This document shows, one piece after another, positions 35,386-44,676 of a DNA stretch of 64,000 bases (the stretch's first letter is position 1; every line of letters begins with the position of its first letter). Below the pieces are notes generated by a model. It did no database searches. It saw only the letters and a program-made list of their open reading frames with translations, and was not told where the DNA came from. Position numbers and translations under genes: made by a program. The DNA comes from Aliirhizobium wenxiniae (GTDB lineage: Bacteria > Pseudomonadota > Alphaproteobacteria > Rhizobiales > Rhizobiaceae), in contig NZ_JAEUAN010000008.1 in NCBI RefSeq assembly GCF_019511445.1, forward strand, positions 62,001-126,000. The letters are read 5' to 3'.

Positions 35386-37404
35386 ATGTTCAAGAAAATC
35401 CTCATCGCCAATCGTGGCGAAATCGCCTGCCGGGTTATCAGGACCGCGCAGAAGATGGGTATCGCAACGGTTGCGGTCTATTCGGATGCCGACGCGAATG
35501 CGCTGCATGTGTCGATGGCCGATGAAGCCGTTCATATCGGCCCGGCACCCTCCAACCAGTCCTATATCGTCATCGACAAGATACTCGATGCGATTGCCAG
35601 AACCGGCGCGGATGCGGTGCATCCGGGTTATGGCTTTCTGTCGGAAAATGCCGCTTTTGCCGCGGCTCTCGAAAGAGCCGGTGTCACCTTCATCGGTCCG
35701 CCCGTAAAGGCCATCGAGGCGATGGGTGACAAGATCACGTCGAAAAAGATCGCGTCTGAGGCAGGTGTCTCGACCGTGCCCGGGCATATGGGCCTGATCG
35801 AGGATGCTGACGAGGCGGTGAAAATCTCTTCTTCTATCGGCTATCCGGTCATGATCAAGGCGTCTGCCGGTGGCGGCGGCAAGGGCATGCGTATCGCCTG
35901 GAACGATGCGGAAGCGCGGGAAGGCTTTCAGTCTTCGAAAAACGAAGCCAAGGCCTCCTTCGGCGATGACCGCATCTTCATCGAAAAATTCGTCGATCAG
36001 CCGCGCCATATCGAGATCCAGGTTCTGGGCGACCAACATGGAAACACGCTTTATCTCGGCGAACGGGAATGCTCCATCCAGCGCCGGAACCAGAAGGTGA
36101 TCGAGGAAGCCCCCTCGCCTTTCCTTGATGAAGCCACCCGCAAGGCCATGGGCGAGCAGGCGGTCGCGCTTGCGAAAGCAGTCGGTTATTTCTCCGCCGG
36201 CACGGTGGAATTCATCGTCGATGGCAAACGCAACTTCTACTTCCTCGAGATGAACACTCGCCTGCAGGTCGAGCATCCGGTGACCGAACTCGTCACCGGC
36301 ATCGACCTCGTCGAGCAGATGATCCGTATTGCCGCCGGCGAAAAGCTCTCTCTCAAACAGAAAGACGTGGTGCTTCGCGGCTGGGCAATCGAAAGCCGTC
36401 TCTATGCCGAAGACCCCTATCGCAACTTCCTGCCGTCGATCGGCCGTCTTTCCCGTTATCGCCCGCCGGTCGAGGGACTGCAGGATAGCGGAGCCGTTAT
36501 CCGTAACGATACCGGTGTGTTCGAGGGCGGCGAGATCTCGATGTATTATGACCCGATGATCGCCAAGCTTTGCAGTTGGGCCGAGGACCGGACAGCCGCG
36601 ATCAACGCCATGGGCACGGCGCTCGATGCGTTCGAGGTGGAAGGAATCGGCCACAACCTGCCCTTCCTGTCTGCGGTTATGCAGCAGGAACGGTTTCGCT
36701 CCGGCAAGCTGACGACTGCCTATATAACGGAGGAGTTTCCGGATGGCTTTTCCGGCGTCGAGCCCGATGTTGGCGATGCGCGCAAGCTTGCGGCCATCGC
36801 GGCGCTAGTCAATCAGTCTTTGGAGGAGCGGGCAACCTGGATTTCCGGCACGCTGTCCAAGCGTCGCCGGGCGGTGGCGAAAGACTGGGTCGTGACGCTC
36901 TCGATTGGCGCAAAGCCCATATTCGAAAGCCCGGTCACACTCGATACAGCAGCCGATGGAGCCTTCGTGCGTTTTGGCGATGCCAATCACATATCCGCTG
37001 CGACCGGCTGGTTCCCGGGACAGAGCCTTGCGGACTTTCATCTCGGCGGGGAAAGCCTGATGGTAAAGGTCGATCTGGTGGGATCGGCCGTCCGGCTACG
37101 CTGGCACGGCATGGATGTTCTGGCGCGCGTACGCTCACCGCGGATCGCAGAGCTTGCCAGGCTGATGCCGGTCAAGCTGCCGCCGGACACGTCGAAAATG
37201 CTGCTTTGCCCGATGCCCGGCGTCATTACGTCTATCGCCGTAAGCGCGGGCGACAAGGTGGAGGCCGGTCAGACGCTTGCCACGGTCGAGGCGATGAAGA
37301 TGGAAAACGTCCTGAAGGCCGAGAAAGCGGGGCTTGTGAAACGCGTTGCCGCCGCACAGGGCCAAAGCCTTGCCGTGGATGAATTGATCATCGAATTCGA
37401 ATGA
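35386..37404 (+). CDS. pccA: Propionyl-CoA carboxylase alpha (biotin carboxylase/BCCP) subunit
   Basis: The 672-residue protein contains a biotin carboxylase domain (residues 1-450: KILIANRGEIACRVIRTAQ, ATP-grasp loop SAGGGGKGMRI, ECSIQRRNQKVIEEAPS and EMNTRLQVEHPVTELVTG) and a C-terminal biotinyl domain with EAMKMENVLKAEK, where the second lysine of EAMKM is biotinylated at about residue 638. The linker between them (~450-590) is the BT domain that binds the beta subunit. The pair pccB-pccA with 12 bp between them supports a propionyl-CoA carboxylase feeding the methylmalonyl-CoA route. No mutase gene follows within the window. Confidence 0.94.
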   Translation: MFKKILIANRGEIACRVIRTAQKMGIATVAVYSDADANALHVSMADEAVHIGPAPSNQSYIVIDKILDAIARTGADAVHPGYGFLSENAAFAAALERAGVTFIGPPVKAIEAMGDKITSKKIASEAGVSTVPGHMGLIEDADEAVKISSSIGYPVMIKASAGGGGKGMRIAWNDAEAREGFQSSKNEAKASFGDDRIFIEKFVDQPRHIEIQVLGDQHGNTLYLGERECSIQRRNQKVIEEAPSPFLDEATRKAMGEQAVALAKAVGYFSAGTVEFIVDGKRNFYFLEMNTRLQVEHPVTELVTGIDLVEQMIRIAAGEKLSLKQKDVVLRGWAIESRLYAEDPYRNFLPSIGRLSRYRPPVEGLQDSGAVIRNDTGVFEGGEISMYYDPMIAKLCSWAEDRTAAINAMGTALDAFEVEGIGHNLPFLSAVMQQERFRSGKLTTAYITEEFPDGFSGVEPDVGDARKLAAIAALVNQSLEERATWISGTLSKRRRAVAKDWVVTLSIGAKPIFESPVTLDTAADGAFVRFGDANHISAATGWFPGQSLADFHLGGESLMVKVDLVGSAVRLRWHGMDVLARVRSPRIAELARLMPVKLPPDTSKMLLCPMPGVITSIAVSAGDKVEAGQTLATVEAMKMENVLKAEKAGLVKRVAAAQGQSLAVDELIIEFE

Positions 37405-37411
37405 TTGCCGG

Positions 37412-37963
37412 GTGACGCTGCCGCCAGTGATCATAACCGCGCATGTCGAAGCTGATGACATGCAACCTTTCGATCTTCTTCGGCAGGCGCATTTTCCCCC
37501 TGCCCGCAATTTCCTCAAGGCGCATGTCACCGTCTTCCATCATCTCCCCGGCCAGCGGCTCGCGGCGGTCAGGGATATCCTGGTCAAAACGCTTCTTGTG
37601 CGAGCGAGCTTTCCCGCAGCCGTCAACGGCGTTCAGCATCTGGGAGCAGGTGTTGCCTTCAAGATCGAAAGTCCCGAACTGCAGGAGTTGAGAGTCGAAC
37701 TCGTCCGCCGCTTCGGCTCCTGGCCCGGCCCGCAGGATCTGCAGAAATTCCGGCCGCATATCACGATCCAGAACAAGGTATCGCGGGCGAAAGCAGACCA
37801 GTTGTTTTTCGAGCTGAAAAGCCGGTTCGAACCGACAACAATCCGCATCACCGGGCTCGATCTATGGAGCTATCTGGGCGGTCCGTGGCGTCATGAAGGC
37901 CTTGTGTCCTTACCAGATCAAGAGGGGCAATCGCAGCCACAGCCATCCGGTACTGGCTACTGA
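37412..37963 (+). CDS. 2H phosphoesterase / 2'-5' RNA ligase family protein
   Basis: The 183-residue protein has two HxT/S-type motifs, HVTVFHHL near residues 35-42 and HITIQNKV near residues 116-123, the signature of the 2H phosphoesterase fold. Members hydrolyse or form 2'-5' phosphodiester bonds or process nucleotide cyclic phosphates. The start is a GTG at 37412, 7 bp after the pccA stop, so the gene is probably co-transcribed with pccBA. It lacks a signal peptide. The last ~15 residues are Gln/Pro-rich and probably disordered. The precise substrate is unknown. Confidence 0.75.
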   Translation: MTLPPVIITAHVEADDMQPFDLLRQAHFPPARNFLKAHVTVFHHLPGQRLAAVRDILVKTLLVRASFPAAVNGVQHLGAGVAFKIESPELQELRVELVRRFGSWPGPQDLQKFRPHITIQNKVSRAKADQLFFELKSRFEPTTIRITGLDLWSYLGGPWRHEGLVSLPDQEGQSQPQPSGTGY

Positions 37964-38096
37964 TCTTCGGTCCTCTCGATAACGATTTCGCAATTTCATC
38001 AAAAAAACTGAGCTTTCGTCGGAACCGGAAGCCCTGACAGGCATTACGCCCTCGTTCTTTCTCTCACCACACGCGTGATGTCTAAGGTTTGACGAC

Positions 38097-38303
38097 ATGC
38101 CCAACGCAAGCGACCTTTTACGCCTCGGCCATATTGTGCTTACAGACTTCGGACCGTCATTCTCGATCCTCCTGTCGATTTTCGCCTTGGGCGCCTGGGC
38201 CTTGGGCCTTCAGTTCGGAACTGTGCTGAACGATTTTCCGGACTACGGAGAGGGCGTGTTCCAGAATATGCACTCGTCAACCATATCCGATTTCGTCGGA
38301 TAG
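38097..38303 (+). CDS. Small single-span membrane protein, unknown function
   Basis: The ORF encodes 68 residues with one central hydrophobic segment (SFSILLSIFALGAWALGL, residues ~21-38) flanked by short polar ends. I do not recognise a family and the ribosome-binding site is weak (AAGGTTTG region). A hairpin with a T-run begins just after the stop codon, which supports the existence of a transcript ending here. It could be a genuine small membrane protein or a chance frame in the gap between two convergent operons. Confidence 0.42.
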   Translation: MPNASDLLRLGHIVLTDFGPSFSILLSIFALGAWALGLQFGTVLNDFPDYGEGVFQNMHSSTISDFVG

Positions 38304-38307
38304 ACGA

Positions 38308-38341
38308 CGCCCGGCCAGAATAGAGCCGGACGCGTGTTTTT
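38308..38341 (+). terminator. Rho-independent-type terminator after the small ORF
   Basis: CGCCCGGC at 38308-38315 and GCCGGACG at 38325-38332 form a GC-rich stem with one mismatch, followed after four bases by a TTTTT run at 38337-38341. This is a plausible plus-strand terminator closing the transcript of the 38097 ORF, or read-through from the pcc operon. Confidence 0.55.
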
Positions 38342-38355
38342 ATCGAGAAATCATC

Positions 38356-39504
38356 TCACCATTCGGCAAGGCTGCCGTCTTCATGTCGCCAGATCGGATT
38401 GCGCCAGCGGTGGCCTTCCTTGGCTCTTTCGATCACATAAGCTTCGTCGACTTCGACGCCGAGACCCGGCCCCTGCGGAATGCTGACGAAGCCGTCGGCA
38501 TAATGGAAGACTTCCTTATTGGAGATATAGTCGAGGATATCATTGCCCTGATTATAGTGGATGCCGAGGCTCTGCTCCTGGATGAAGGCATTGTAGCTGA
38601 CGGCATCAACCTGCAGGCATGCTGCAAGTGCGATCGGGCCGAGAGGGCAATGCGGCGCCAGCGCCACATCATAAGCCTCCGCCATCGCTGCGATCTTGCG
38701 GCATTCGGTGATGCCGCCCGCGTGCGAAAGATCCGGCTGGATGATATCGACATAGCCATCCGACAAAACCTGCTTGAAATCCCAGCGTGAGAATAGCCGC
38801 TCCCCGAGCGCGATCGGCGTCGAGCAATGGTTGGCGATTTCCTTCAGCGTTTCGCGATTTTCGGAAAGCACCGGTTCCTCGATGAACATCAGCTTGTAGG
38901 GTTCCAGCTCCTTGGCAAGAACCTTTGCCATCGGCTTATGGACACGGCCATGGAAATCGACGCCGATGCCGATATGCGGGCCGACGGCCTCGCGGATTAT
39001 GGCAATCGTCTCGACTGCCTTCTCGACCTTCTCATTGGTGTCGACGATCTGCATTTCCTCGCAGCCGTTGAGCTTGATGGCCTTGAAACCGCGGGCGACG
39101 ACATCCTTGGCATTGCGCGCGACGTCCGAGGGACGGTCGCCGCCTATCCAGGAATAGACCTTGATCCGATCCCTGAGCTTGCCGCCAAGCAGCGAGTGGA
39201 TCGGCTGGCCCAGCGCCTTGCCCTTGATATCCCAGAGCGCCTGGTCGATGCCGGCAAGCGCCGACATATGGACCGCCCCGCCCCGGTAGAACCCGCCGCG
39301 ATAAAGAACCGTCCAGTGATCCTCGATCAGGAACGGATCCTTGCCGATCAGGTAGTCGGCCATTTCCTGCACCGCAGCTTCGACCGTAAGCGCCCTGCCC
39401 TCGACGACCGGCTCACCCCAACCGACGATGCCCTCGTCGGTTTCGATCTTCAGAAACAGCCAGCGCGGCGGCACGATATAGGTGGTCAGCTTGGTGATCT
39501 TCAT
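38356..39504 (-). CDS. dgoD: D-galactonate dehydratase-type enolase superfamily enzyme
   Basis: The 382-residue protein matches galactonate dehydratase in length and order of motifs. Enolase superfamily ligands are seen as IGVDFHGRV (Asp), MFIEEPVL (Glu), and [14 protein letters not shown] (Glu); the catalytic acid-base residues are the KAIKLNG region, [14 protein letters not shown] (Asp) and [15 protein letters not shown] (His). The second Glu-rich loop [11 protein letters not shown] also matches. The reaction would be dehydration of D-galactonate to 2-dehydro-3-deoxy-galactonate. The ATG at 39504 follows a GGAG site; the codon before it in the longer frame is TTG. The divergent GntR regulator at 39768 fits a DgoR-like role. 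No KDGal kinase or aldolase gene is adjacent. Confidence 0.85.
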   Translation of the reverse strand: MKITKLTTYIVPPRWLFLKIETDEGIVGWGEPVVEGRALTVEAAVQEMADYLIGKDPFLIEDHWTVLYRGGFYRGGAVHMSALAGIDQALWDIKGKALGQPIHSLLGGKLRDRIKVYSWIGGDRPSDVARNAKDVVARGFKAIKLNGCEEMQIVDTNEKVEKAVETIAIIREAVGPHIGIGVDFHGRVHKPMAKVLAKELEPYKLMFIEEPVLSENRETLKEIANHCSTPIALGERLFSRWDFKQVLSDGYVDIIQPDLSHAGGITECRKIAAMAEAYDVALAPHCPLGPIALAACLQVDAVSYNAFIQEQSLGIHYNQGNDILDYISNKEVFHYADGFVSIPQGPGLGVEVDEAYVIERAKEGHRWRNPIWRHEDGSLAEW

Positions 39505-39693
39505 CAAAATACTCCAAATATGAAAAGAATTTCAGCTGCATTGGCGGCCATGGCAAAACCTGCGGAATTTCTTCCGCCCCGAAATTAAGAGCCCAGAAGC
39601 CATCGCATCCCTGTCGAGGAGGATTAAAATTCATAGGATAGATGTCAACATAAATATGATTTATTTCTGGATTTGATCAAAATTCGAGATCGC

Positions 39694-39706
39694 TTCATAT
39701 TATGAA
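39694..39706. promoter_or_regulatory. Candidate operator between dgoD and its GntR regulator
   Basis: TTCATATTATGAA is a perfect 13-bp palindrome in the 263-bp gap between the divergent genes. A second AT-rich inverted repeat (ATAAAT-ATG-ATTTAT) lies at 39650-39664. Either could be the target of the adjacent GntR regulator. The gap is otherwise AT-rich promoter DNA. Confidence 0.42.
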
Positions 39707-39767
39707 TTGCAGAATGCTATCTGCGTCTGCCTTATGTGAAATCAGCAGTGGCAACTGAGGACCTCCG

Positions 39768-40553
39768 TTGAAAAACCCATCCATGACCCGAACATTGACC
39801 GAGCACGGAACTCCGATCGCCCAGCGCGGAAAACGAGGCGTGCGAGAAGCGCTGCTTCACTGTCTTGTTGAGATGATCGTGTCGGGCGCTTTTCCGGAGA
39901 ATTCCACACTTCCCAACGAGGCCGAACTTACCGAACGATTTGGCGTCAGTCGAACCAGCCTGCGCGAGGCGATGCAATATCTCTCTGCCCTCGGCATGGT
40001 GCGATCAAGGACAAGGGCGGGCACGACCATCCTCCCGAAGGAGAACTGGAACTATCTCGATCCCATCGTTCTCGATGTGATGCTGTCGGTCGGCGCCGAC
40101 GAAGCCTTTTATTCCTCGCTGATGGACGCCCGCCAGCTGCTGGAACCAGCGGCTGCAGCGCAGGCGGCCGCCAATGCCAATGCGCGCCAACTCTACCAGA
40201 TCTCCAAGGCATTCGAGGACATGGTCGAGGCCAATTCCCGCGATACCGAAGCCTGGAGCAGGGCCGATCTCGAATTCCACGCAGCCATCATCAACGCCAG
40301 CGGCAACTGGGTCTATCGCCAGTTTGCAAGCGCCATTCAGGCGGCGCTGCTTGCGAGCTTCCGGCTGACCAATCGCGCCAGCCAATCACACGAGCAGGCG
40401 ATTTCAAGTCATCACGATGTTCTGGAAGCTATCCGTATGCGGCAGCCGGAAGCAGCACGCCAGGCCATGGAGCACCTCCTCAATGCGGCAAGAGGTGAGA
40501 TGACGGAAGCCCTGAGGCAAGCTCGGGCAGGTTCCGGCTCCACCGAGAGCTGA
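39768..40553 (+). CDS. GntR-family (FCD) regulator, DgoR-like
   Basis: The 261-residue protein has a GntR winged helix near residues 24-92 (LVEMIVSGAFPENSTLPNEAEL, FGVSRTSLREAMQYLSALGM, in parts) and an FCD domain with MDARQLLEPAAAAQAA, FHAAIINASGNWVY and SSHHDVLEAI. The start is a TTG at 39768 with an AGGA site 6 bp upstream; an in-frame ATG at 39783 lacks such a site and would remove five unconserved residues. Because it is divergent from the galactonate-dehydratase gene, it is the probable repressor of that gene. Confidence 0.85.
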   Translation: MKNPSMTRTLTEHGTPIAQRGKRGVREALLHCLVEMIVSGAFPENSTLPNEAELTERFGVSRTSLREAMQYLSALGMVRSRTRAGTTILPKENWNYLDPIVLDVMLSVGADEAFYSSLMDARQLLEPAAAAQAAANANARQLYQISKAFEDMVEANSRDTEAWSRADLEFHAAIINASGNWVYRQFASAIQAALLASFRLTNRASQSHEQAISSHHDVLEAIRMRQPEAARQAMEHLLNAARGEMTEALRQARAGSGSTES

Positions 40554-40770
40554 CATCTGCCATCCCAGGGAATCGCCTTCGCGACGGCAAATCTCAACCG
40601 GTATCGGTCTCGATGACGCTTCCGCGCCATGGAAAGACAGACATCTACTCATATTCCACGGGCGAACGCATATCCAAAATCTACAGGAAAGATAGATTAA
40701 TTTGCCTCGTGCCTCATGGCATGCGCGGTTAGATTACCCGTGACGAAAACAGAATGAATGGAAGTCGGAC

Positions 40771-40944
40771 ATGAAACACTTCAACGCTGAAGGCCAAGGC
40801 ATTGCCAGCAAGTTTGTGGGGTCATCCGTCTTCAAATGCCGCCTCCACTCGCGAATGCAGATGTGTATCGCGCCGCTTACGGCCGAAAACACTGGAGAAA
40901 GATTGCGAGATTGGAGTGAAGGACATGCAGAAGCAGGTCATTGA
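40771..40944 (+). CDS. Doubtful 57-codon ORF
   Basis: A frame starting MKHFNAEGQGIASKFVG follows a GGAAG site, runs 57 residues and overlaps the next small ORF by 20 bp in another frame. It has no membrane segment and no recognisable family, and its composition gives no support. It is listed because it is the only start with a ribosome-binding site in this part of the gap, but it may not be a gene. Confidence 0.22.
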   Translation: MKHFNAEGQGIASKFVGSSVFKCRLHSRMQMCIAPLTAENTGERLRDWSEGHAEAGH

Positions 40945-41113
40945 ACATGGCGGACTGCCCGTTGGCATAGCCATTCCGGATAGTGGGAAGCTGCGTTTTA
41001 TCGCTGTGAAGTTTCACGTCATCGATCTCGATGACCGGCTTTTCTCAACAGTTGGCGAACTCAGAGGCGCGATTAGCGCTCATCTCCGCTCACAGAGAGC
41101 GGTTGCCGCCTGA
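40925..41113 (+). CDS. Small conserved-looking hypothetical protein
   Basis: The 62-residue protein (MQKQVIEHGGLPVGIAIPDS...) has a compact beta-rich pattern with GLPVGIAIPDSGKLRFIAVKFHVIDLDD and ends with a short helix (GELRGAISAHLR); both are given here only as partial landmarks. It recalls short rhizobial hypothetical proteins that open with a HG-type beta hairpin. An AAGGAC site lies immediately before the ATG, and GTG 40916 is an alternative start. Function is unknown. It is not in an obvious operon. Confidence 0.45.
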   Translation: MQKQVIEHGGLPVGIAIPDSGKLRFIAVKFHVIDLDDRLFSTVGELRGAISAHLRSQRAVAA

Positions 41114-41184
41114 CGACAGCCAAGCGCCGAATTTGGCCGGCTGTTGCCATGCGCGTTCGATCAATCAGTTTCCCAGAGAGTTCA

Positions 41185-41361
41185 ATGAAAGACATTGTGA
41201 GACTTGCCGGCAACCGAACGATGACGGTTGGCGCAGCACTTATCTTCCTAAGCCTGGCCTTGCGCAGTTTGGATACAGGCATCCCCAACTGCCTCGTATC
41301 CGTCATTTTGGCAGCAGGGCTCGTTTCGGTGATTTTTGCAGCAGGTCGCATGAGCGACTGA
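41185..41361 (+). CDS. Small membrane protein, unknown function
   Basis: The ORF encodes 58 residues with two hydrophobic stretches, TVGAALIFLSLALRSL near residues 14-28 and CLVSVILAAGLVSVIFAAG near residues 36-54, suggesting two short membrane spans. The ATG at 41185 follows an AGAGAG site. No family is recognised. Its position among other small unknown ORFs gives no functional hint. Confidence 0.42.
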   Translation: MKDIVRLAGNRTMTVGAALIFLSLALRSLDTGIPNCLVSVILAAGLVSVIFAAGRMSD

Positions 41362-41512
41362 TGCGCTCCGCCCACTTGCCGGACAGTAGCTGTAGCAGAT
41401 CGAGAAATCGTAGCACCGTCATCCAGGGGCACTCGAGCAGCGCGTCTGGATGACTGTCAAGACATAGCGACAAATCGGCCTGCCTGATGAGGTTGTGATA
41501 AAAAAGAGGCGC

Positions 41513-41803
41513 ATGAGCGATCTTGACGAATTCGCCATCGCGACCCACATCCCGCGCGATAGAGACAAGATGCATCAAATGAAAACATTTCTAGAGAAGA
41601 CATTCGGGCCAACCGAGCTTGCCATTGTCGAAACCGCTCTCGGAGAGTGGATCGAGGACGCCAAGGTCGAAAAGAAAAGCCCGGAGGCGGAATTGGCAGC
41701 CGCGATCGTTATCAACCTGTTCCGCGAGGGTAACGACACCGTTCCGGCGATACGGAAGGCAATTTCCGCTCATCGCGGCTTGAACGATCTAAGGCACTCC
41801 TGA
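41513..41803 (+). CDS. Hypothetical 96-residue protein
   Basis: The protein starts MSDLDEFAIATHIPRDRDKM behind an AAGAGG site. It is highly charged and predicted helical, with LEKTFGPTELAIVETALGEW near the centre and AELAAAIVINLFREGND near residues 65-80; there is no signal peptide or membrane segment. I do not recognise a family. The charged helical pattern suggests a small cytosolic regulatory or structural protein, but that is only a guess. It is convergent with the FAD monooxygenase gene. Confidence 0.5.
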   Translation: MSDLDEFAIATHIPRDRDKMHQMKTFLEKTFGPTELAIVETALGEWIEDAKVEKKSPEAELAAAIVINLFREGNDTVPAIRKAISAHRGLNDLRHS

Positions 41804-41908
41804 AACAGGCCGCATCTTCCTGCGATCGGCGTGTCTTGGTCTTCCTGCGCGGCCGGATTGACGATGGCTTTGAGGACCTTTGCTTCCGCTGGCATCCTGC
41901 TTGGCAGC

Positions 41909-43066
41909 TCAGCTATCCAGCGGCAGGACAGGCGCAGAAAACTGACGGGCGGCCAGTTTGATGAAAGGCCGCGATAGCATGATCGGCAAGACCCAGGACT
42001 GCACGCGCATCCCGAATTTGCTTTGCGGTATGTAGTGACCGCCGATCTTGCGGGAAACCGCCTGCATCCTGGTAACCAAGGGTCGCAACCGATCCTCATA
42101 TGCTGCGAAGGCTTCGGCATAGGGTTGGCGTGCCAGTTCCGCAGCCAAGACATAAGCCCCGGCCATCGCCGTGGACGTGCCTTGGCCAGCAAGAAAGGTG
42201 AGGCACCAGGCGGAGTCGACAAGCAGTACGACACGCCCCCTCGACCATTTGGAAACTTCGATCTGCGAAACGGTATCGAAGAAAGAAGCGTCCCAGTCGA
42301 TTGCGGATCGCAGGCATGAGGATACGGGATCCGGCCATGTGCCGAAATGTTCCAGCAGCACCTGGCGGCGCTGATCAGCATTCAGACAGTCCGTCCGATC
42401 GTCCCGCCAGCAAAAGAGGGTTGCAGCGGATCCATCGCCGATATTGTAAAGGCCACCCTGATGATCGACGTCCATCATGCCGACGAAGCTGGCGCCGAGC
42501 ACACCCTTGACCGGCACGCGCCAGGCAGCGGCTCGATAGCCGAGAGGCCTGAGGAATTCGTCATGCGGCCCGAATAACATTTCCCGCAAGGCGCTGCGAT
42601 AACCATCTGCCCCGACGACGAGATCGAAACGCTCACGCAGACCATCGGAGAAGATGACATCGACACCCTCGACATCCTCAACGACGCTCGCAACTGTGGT
42701 TTCGTAACGTATGTCGACATCCGCCTCGACATATTGGGTCAGGATCGCCTGGAAATCCTCACGCATGATCGCAAGAATCTTGCCACCGGACGCCTTGTAG
42801 AGCGTTCGGTAGTCATAGGAAAATAGCTTTCTGCCGTGTCTGTCCCGATGTAGCGCAGGCCCGAGCGGCATCGCCTTCTCCTTGAAACTTTCTATCAGCC
42901 CCAACTTCTCGGCGACGTTCCACCCGTTGACATGCAGGCCGATCGAATAACCGCCCGTACGTCCCTTTTTCGCTTTCTCCACGACGACACTTGAGATCCC
43001 GCGTTCCTTCAGGCAGGCGGCGAGGGTCATGCCGGCGGGTCCTCCGCCGGCGATCAATACACGCAT
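41909..43066 (-). CDS. FAD-dependent monooxygenase of a siderophore-uptake locus
   Basis: The 385-residue protein has the aromatic-ring-hydroxylase (PHBH-like) architecture: the N-terminal dinucleotide motif LIAGGGPAGMTLAACL, the DG motif VVGADGYRSALREM near residues 145-160 and the FAD-ribityl region VVLLVDSAWCLTFLAGQGTS near residue 275, where the usual GDAAH sequence reads VDSAW. It has no signal peptide. It lies 10 bp downstream of the TonB receptor pseudogene on the same strand, so it was probably part of a siderophore-uptake operon, perhaps modifying the siderophore after import. Substrate is unknown. The reading frame is intact although both upstream operon genes are broken. Confidence 0.78.
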   Translation of the reverse strand: MRVLIAGGGPAGMTLAACLKERGISSVVVEKAKKGRTGGYSIGLHVNGWNVAEKLGLIESFKEKAMPLGPALHRDRHGRKLFSYDYRTLYKASGGKILAIMREDFQAILTQYVEADVDIRYETTVASVVEDVEGVDVIFSDGLRERFDLVVGADGYRSALREMLFGPHDEFLRPLGYRAAAWRVPVKGVLGASFVGMMDVDHQGGLYNIGDGSAATLFCWRDDRTDCLNADQRRQVLLEHFGTWPDPVSSCLRSAIDWDASFFDTVSQIEVSKWSRGRVVLLVDSAWCLTFLAGQGTSTAMAGAYVLAAELARQPYAEAFAAYEDRLRPLVTRMQAVSRKIGGHYIPQSKFGMRVQSWVLPIMLSRPFIKLAARQFSAPVLPLDS

Positions 43067-43076
43067 ATCGACCTCC

Positions 43077-44676
43077 TCAGAATGTCATGCTGAGGCGTGC
43101 GCCGACAGCGCGGCCTTCGCCGAGCTGATAGACATTTCCGTAGGGCGCAACGTTGAAGCCGTAGGTGGAATATGTCTTGTCGAAGAGGTTGGTAACGAAT
43201 GCTTCCGCCGCCACTCTGTCGTCCAGCTCCCATTTGACGCCGAGATCCACCAGCGCATAACCTTCCTGGCCGACGCCGTTGCTCTCGTCGAAGTAGATGT
43301 CGCCGAGATAGGTCAGCGCGGCATAGGGGATAATCGCCCCCGAGGCCTCCTGAAGGTCAAACCGATAGTCCAGCATCAGGTTGGCGGTGAATCTCGGCGC
43401 GTAGGGGACACGATTGCCGGTATAGTCGAGGCCTGCTCCGGTTGGATCATTATAGTCCGTGAATTCGCTGTGGTTGTAACCGAGACCCAAAGTGACGCCG
43501 AGTTCGTCGGTCGGACGTGCCCTGATCTTGAGATCGACGCCCTTGGCCGTCATCTCCCCAGCATTCTGCAGATATTGGTTCGGCTGGACGCCGACGAACA
43601 TCTGGTAGTCCGTGGTTATGTTGTAATAGGCCGAAAGCTGAGCTTCGAGCGTCCCCGCATCGTTACGGTACTTCAAGCCTACTTCGCCGTTGTAGGTGGT
43701 CTGTGGGTCGTAGGTGAAGGAATTGTTCAGCGAAGTTACCGTGCGTGTGAACCCTCCCGCCTTGTAGCCGGTGCTGAACAGTCCGTAGACACGTAGCTCA
43801 TCGGTCAGTCCGTAGCTTGCACCGAGCTTCGGTGAGAGCGACATGAAGTCGTTGTCATCCTTGAAATTGATGAAGCCGACCGCCTCTGCTTCCGCGCGTT
43901 CATAATCAAGGCGCAGGCCGGGTGTGATGTCCAGCCGATCGGTTGCATGCCAGGTCAAGTCTGCAAAGGCTGCGTAGCTATCGATCTTCTGCCGCGCGAC
44001 CTGGCCATAGGCCGGAAGGTTTCTCTCGAAATCGAGATGCTGGTAGTAGACGCCGGCGACATAGTCGATCGCATAACCTTCATCAGGATTGGAGGCGATG
44101 CGCAATTCCTGGCTCAGTGTCCACTGCTTTTCGGGCGTGTAGGAACCAAAGACCGTGCGGTCGAAGTCGCTTTTCTGATACCCGGTAAGCGCCGTGATCG
44201 TGGCGGGCCCCAGATCGTAGCTGGCGTTGATGCCAAAATTCCAGGTGTCCAGCGTGTATTCCGACGGAACCGGCAGGGCGACCCTGTCCTTCAGCATGCT
44301 TTCCATAACGAAATATTCTTCAGTCGATGTGACATGGCCGCGGCCTGCCGTCACCATTACATCAAGCGGGCTGTCATCCGGGGCGTAACGCAAACGCACC
44401 TGACCGTTGACGTCATCCGTGCCACCGACGTCTTCACCCGTTCCCATGACCGTATACTGGTCGTTTTGGCGCTGCGCTGCGAACCTGCAAGTCCTCAGCA
44501 GTCGCAATATCTACCGTGGAAGGCAGGACGAAATAGTCCTCGCTTCGTTTTGTCGAGGTGATGACGATCGGAGCAAGCGCGGTTTCCGTAGCTGCATCCT
44601 GGGCTGCTGCGGCCTGTGGCAACACGCCTGCAAGGATGGTGATTGCGGAGACGCTGGAAAAGCGATGGCGCATCAT
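43077..44676 (-). pseudogene. TonB-dependent siderophore receptor with internal deletion
   Basis: Two frames belong to one receptor. The 5' part (44676 to about 44470) gives a signal peptide (MMRHRFSSVSAITILAGVLP, ending AAAQ) and a TonB-box region (APIVITSTKRSED) up to TAEDLQVRSA, the start of the plug. The 3' part, in another frame from about 44463 to 43077, gives about 460 residues of beta-barrel (QNDQYTVMG onward, TTYNGEVGLKYRND, ending in the terminal ARLSMTF with Phe last). Receptors of this class are about 700 residues; roughly 200 residues, most of the plug and the first strands, are missing and the junction is out of frame. No functional receptor can be made. The start overlaps the stop of the MFS gene, so the two were coupled. 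Confidence 0.8.

Noticed and set aside
34627..36654. A 675-codon minus-strand frame opposite pccB and pccA
   Set aside because: The plus-strand genes are unmistakable carboxylase subunits; the antisense translation has no recognisable motif.
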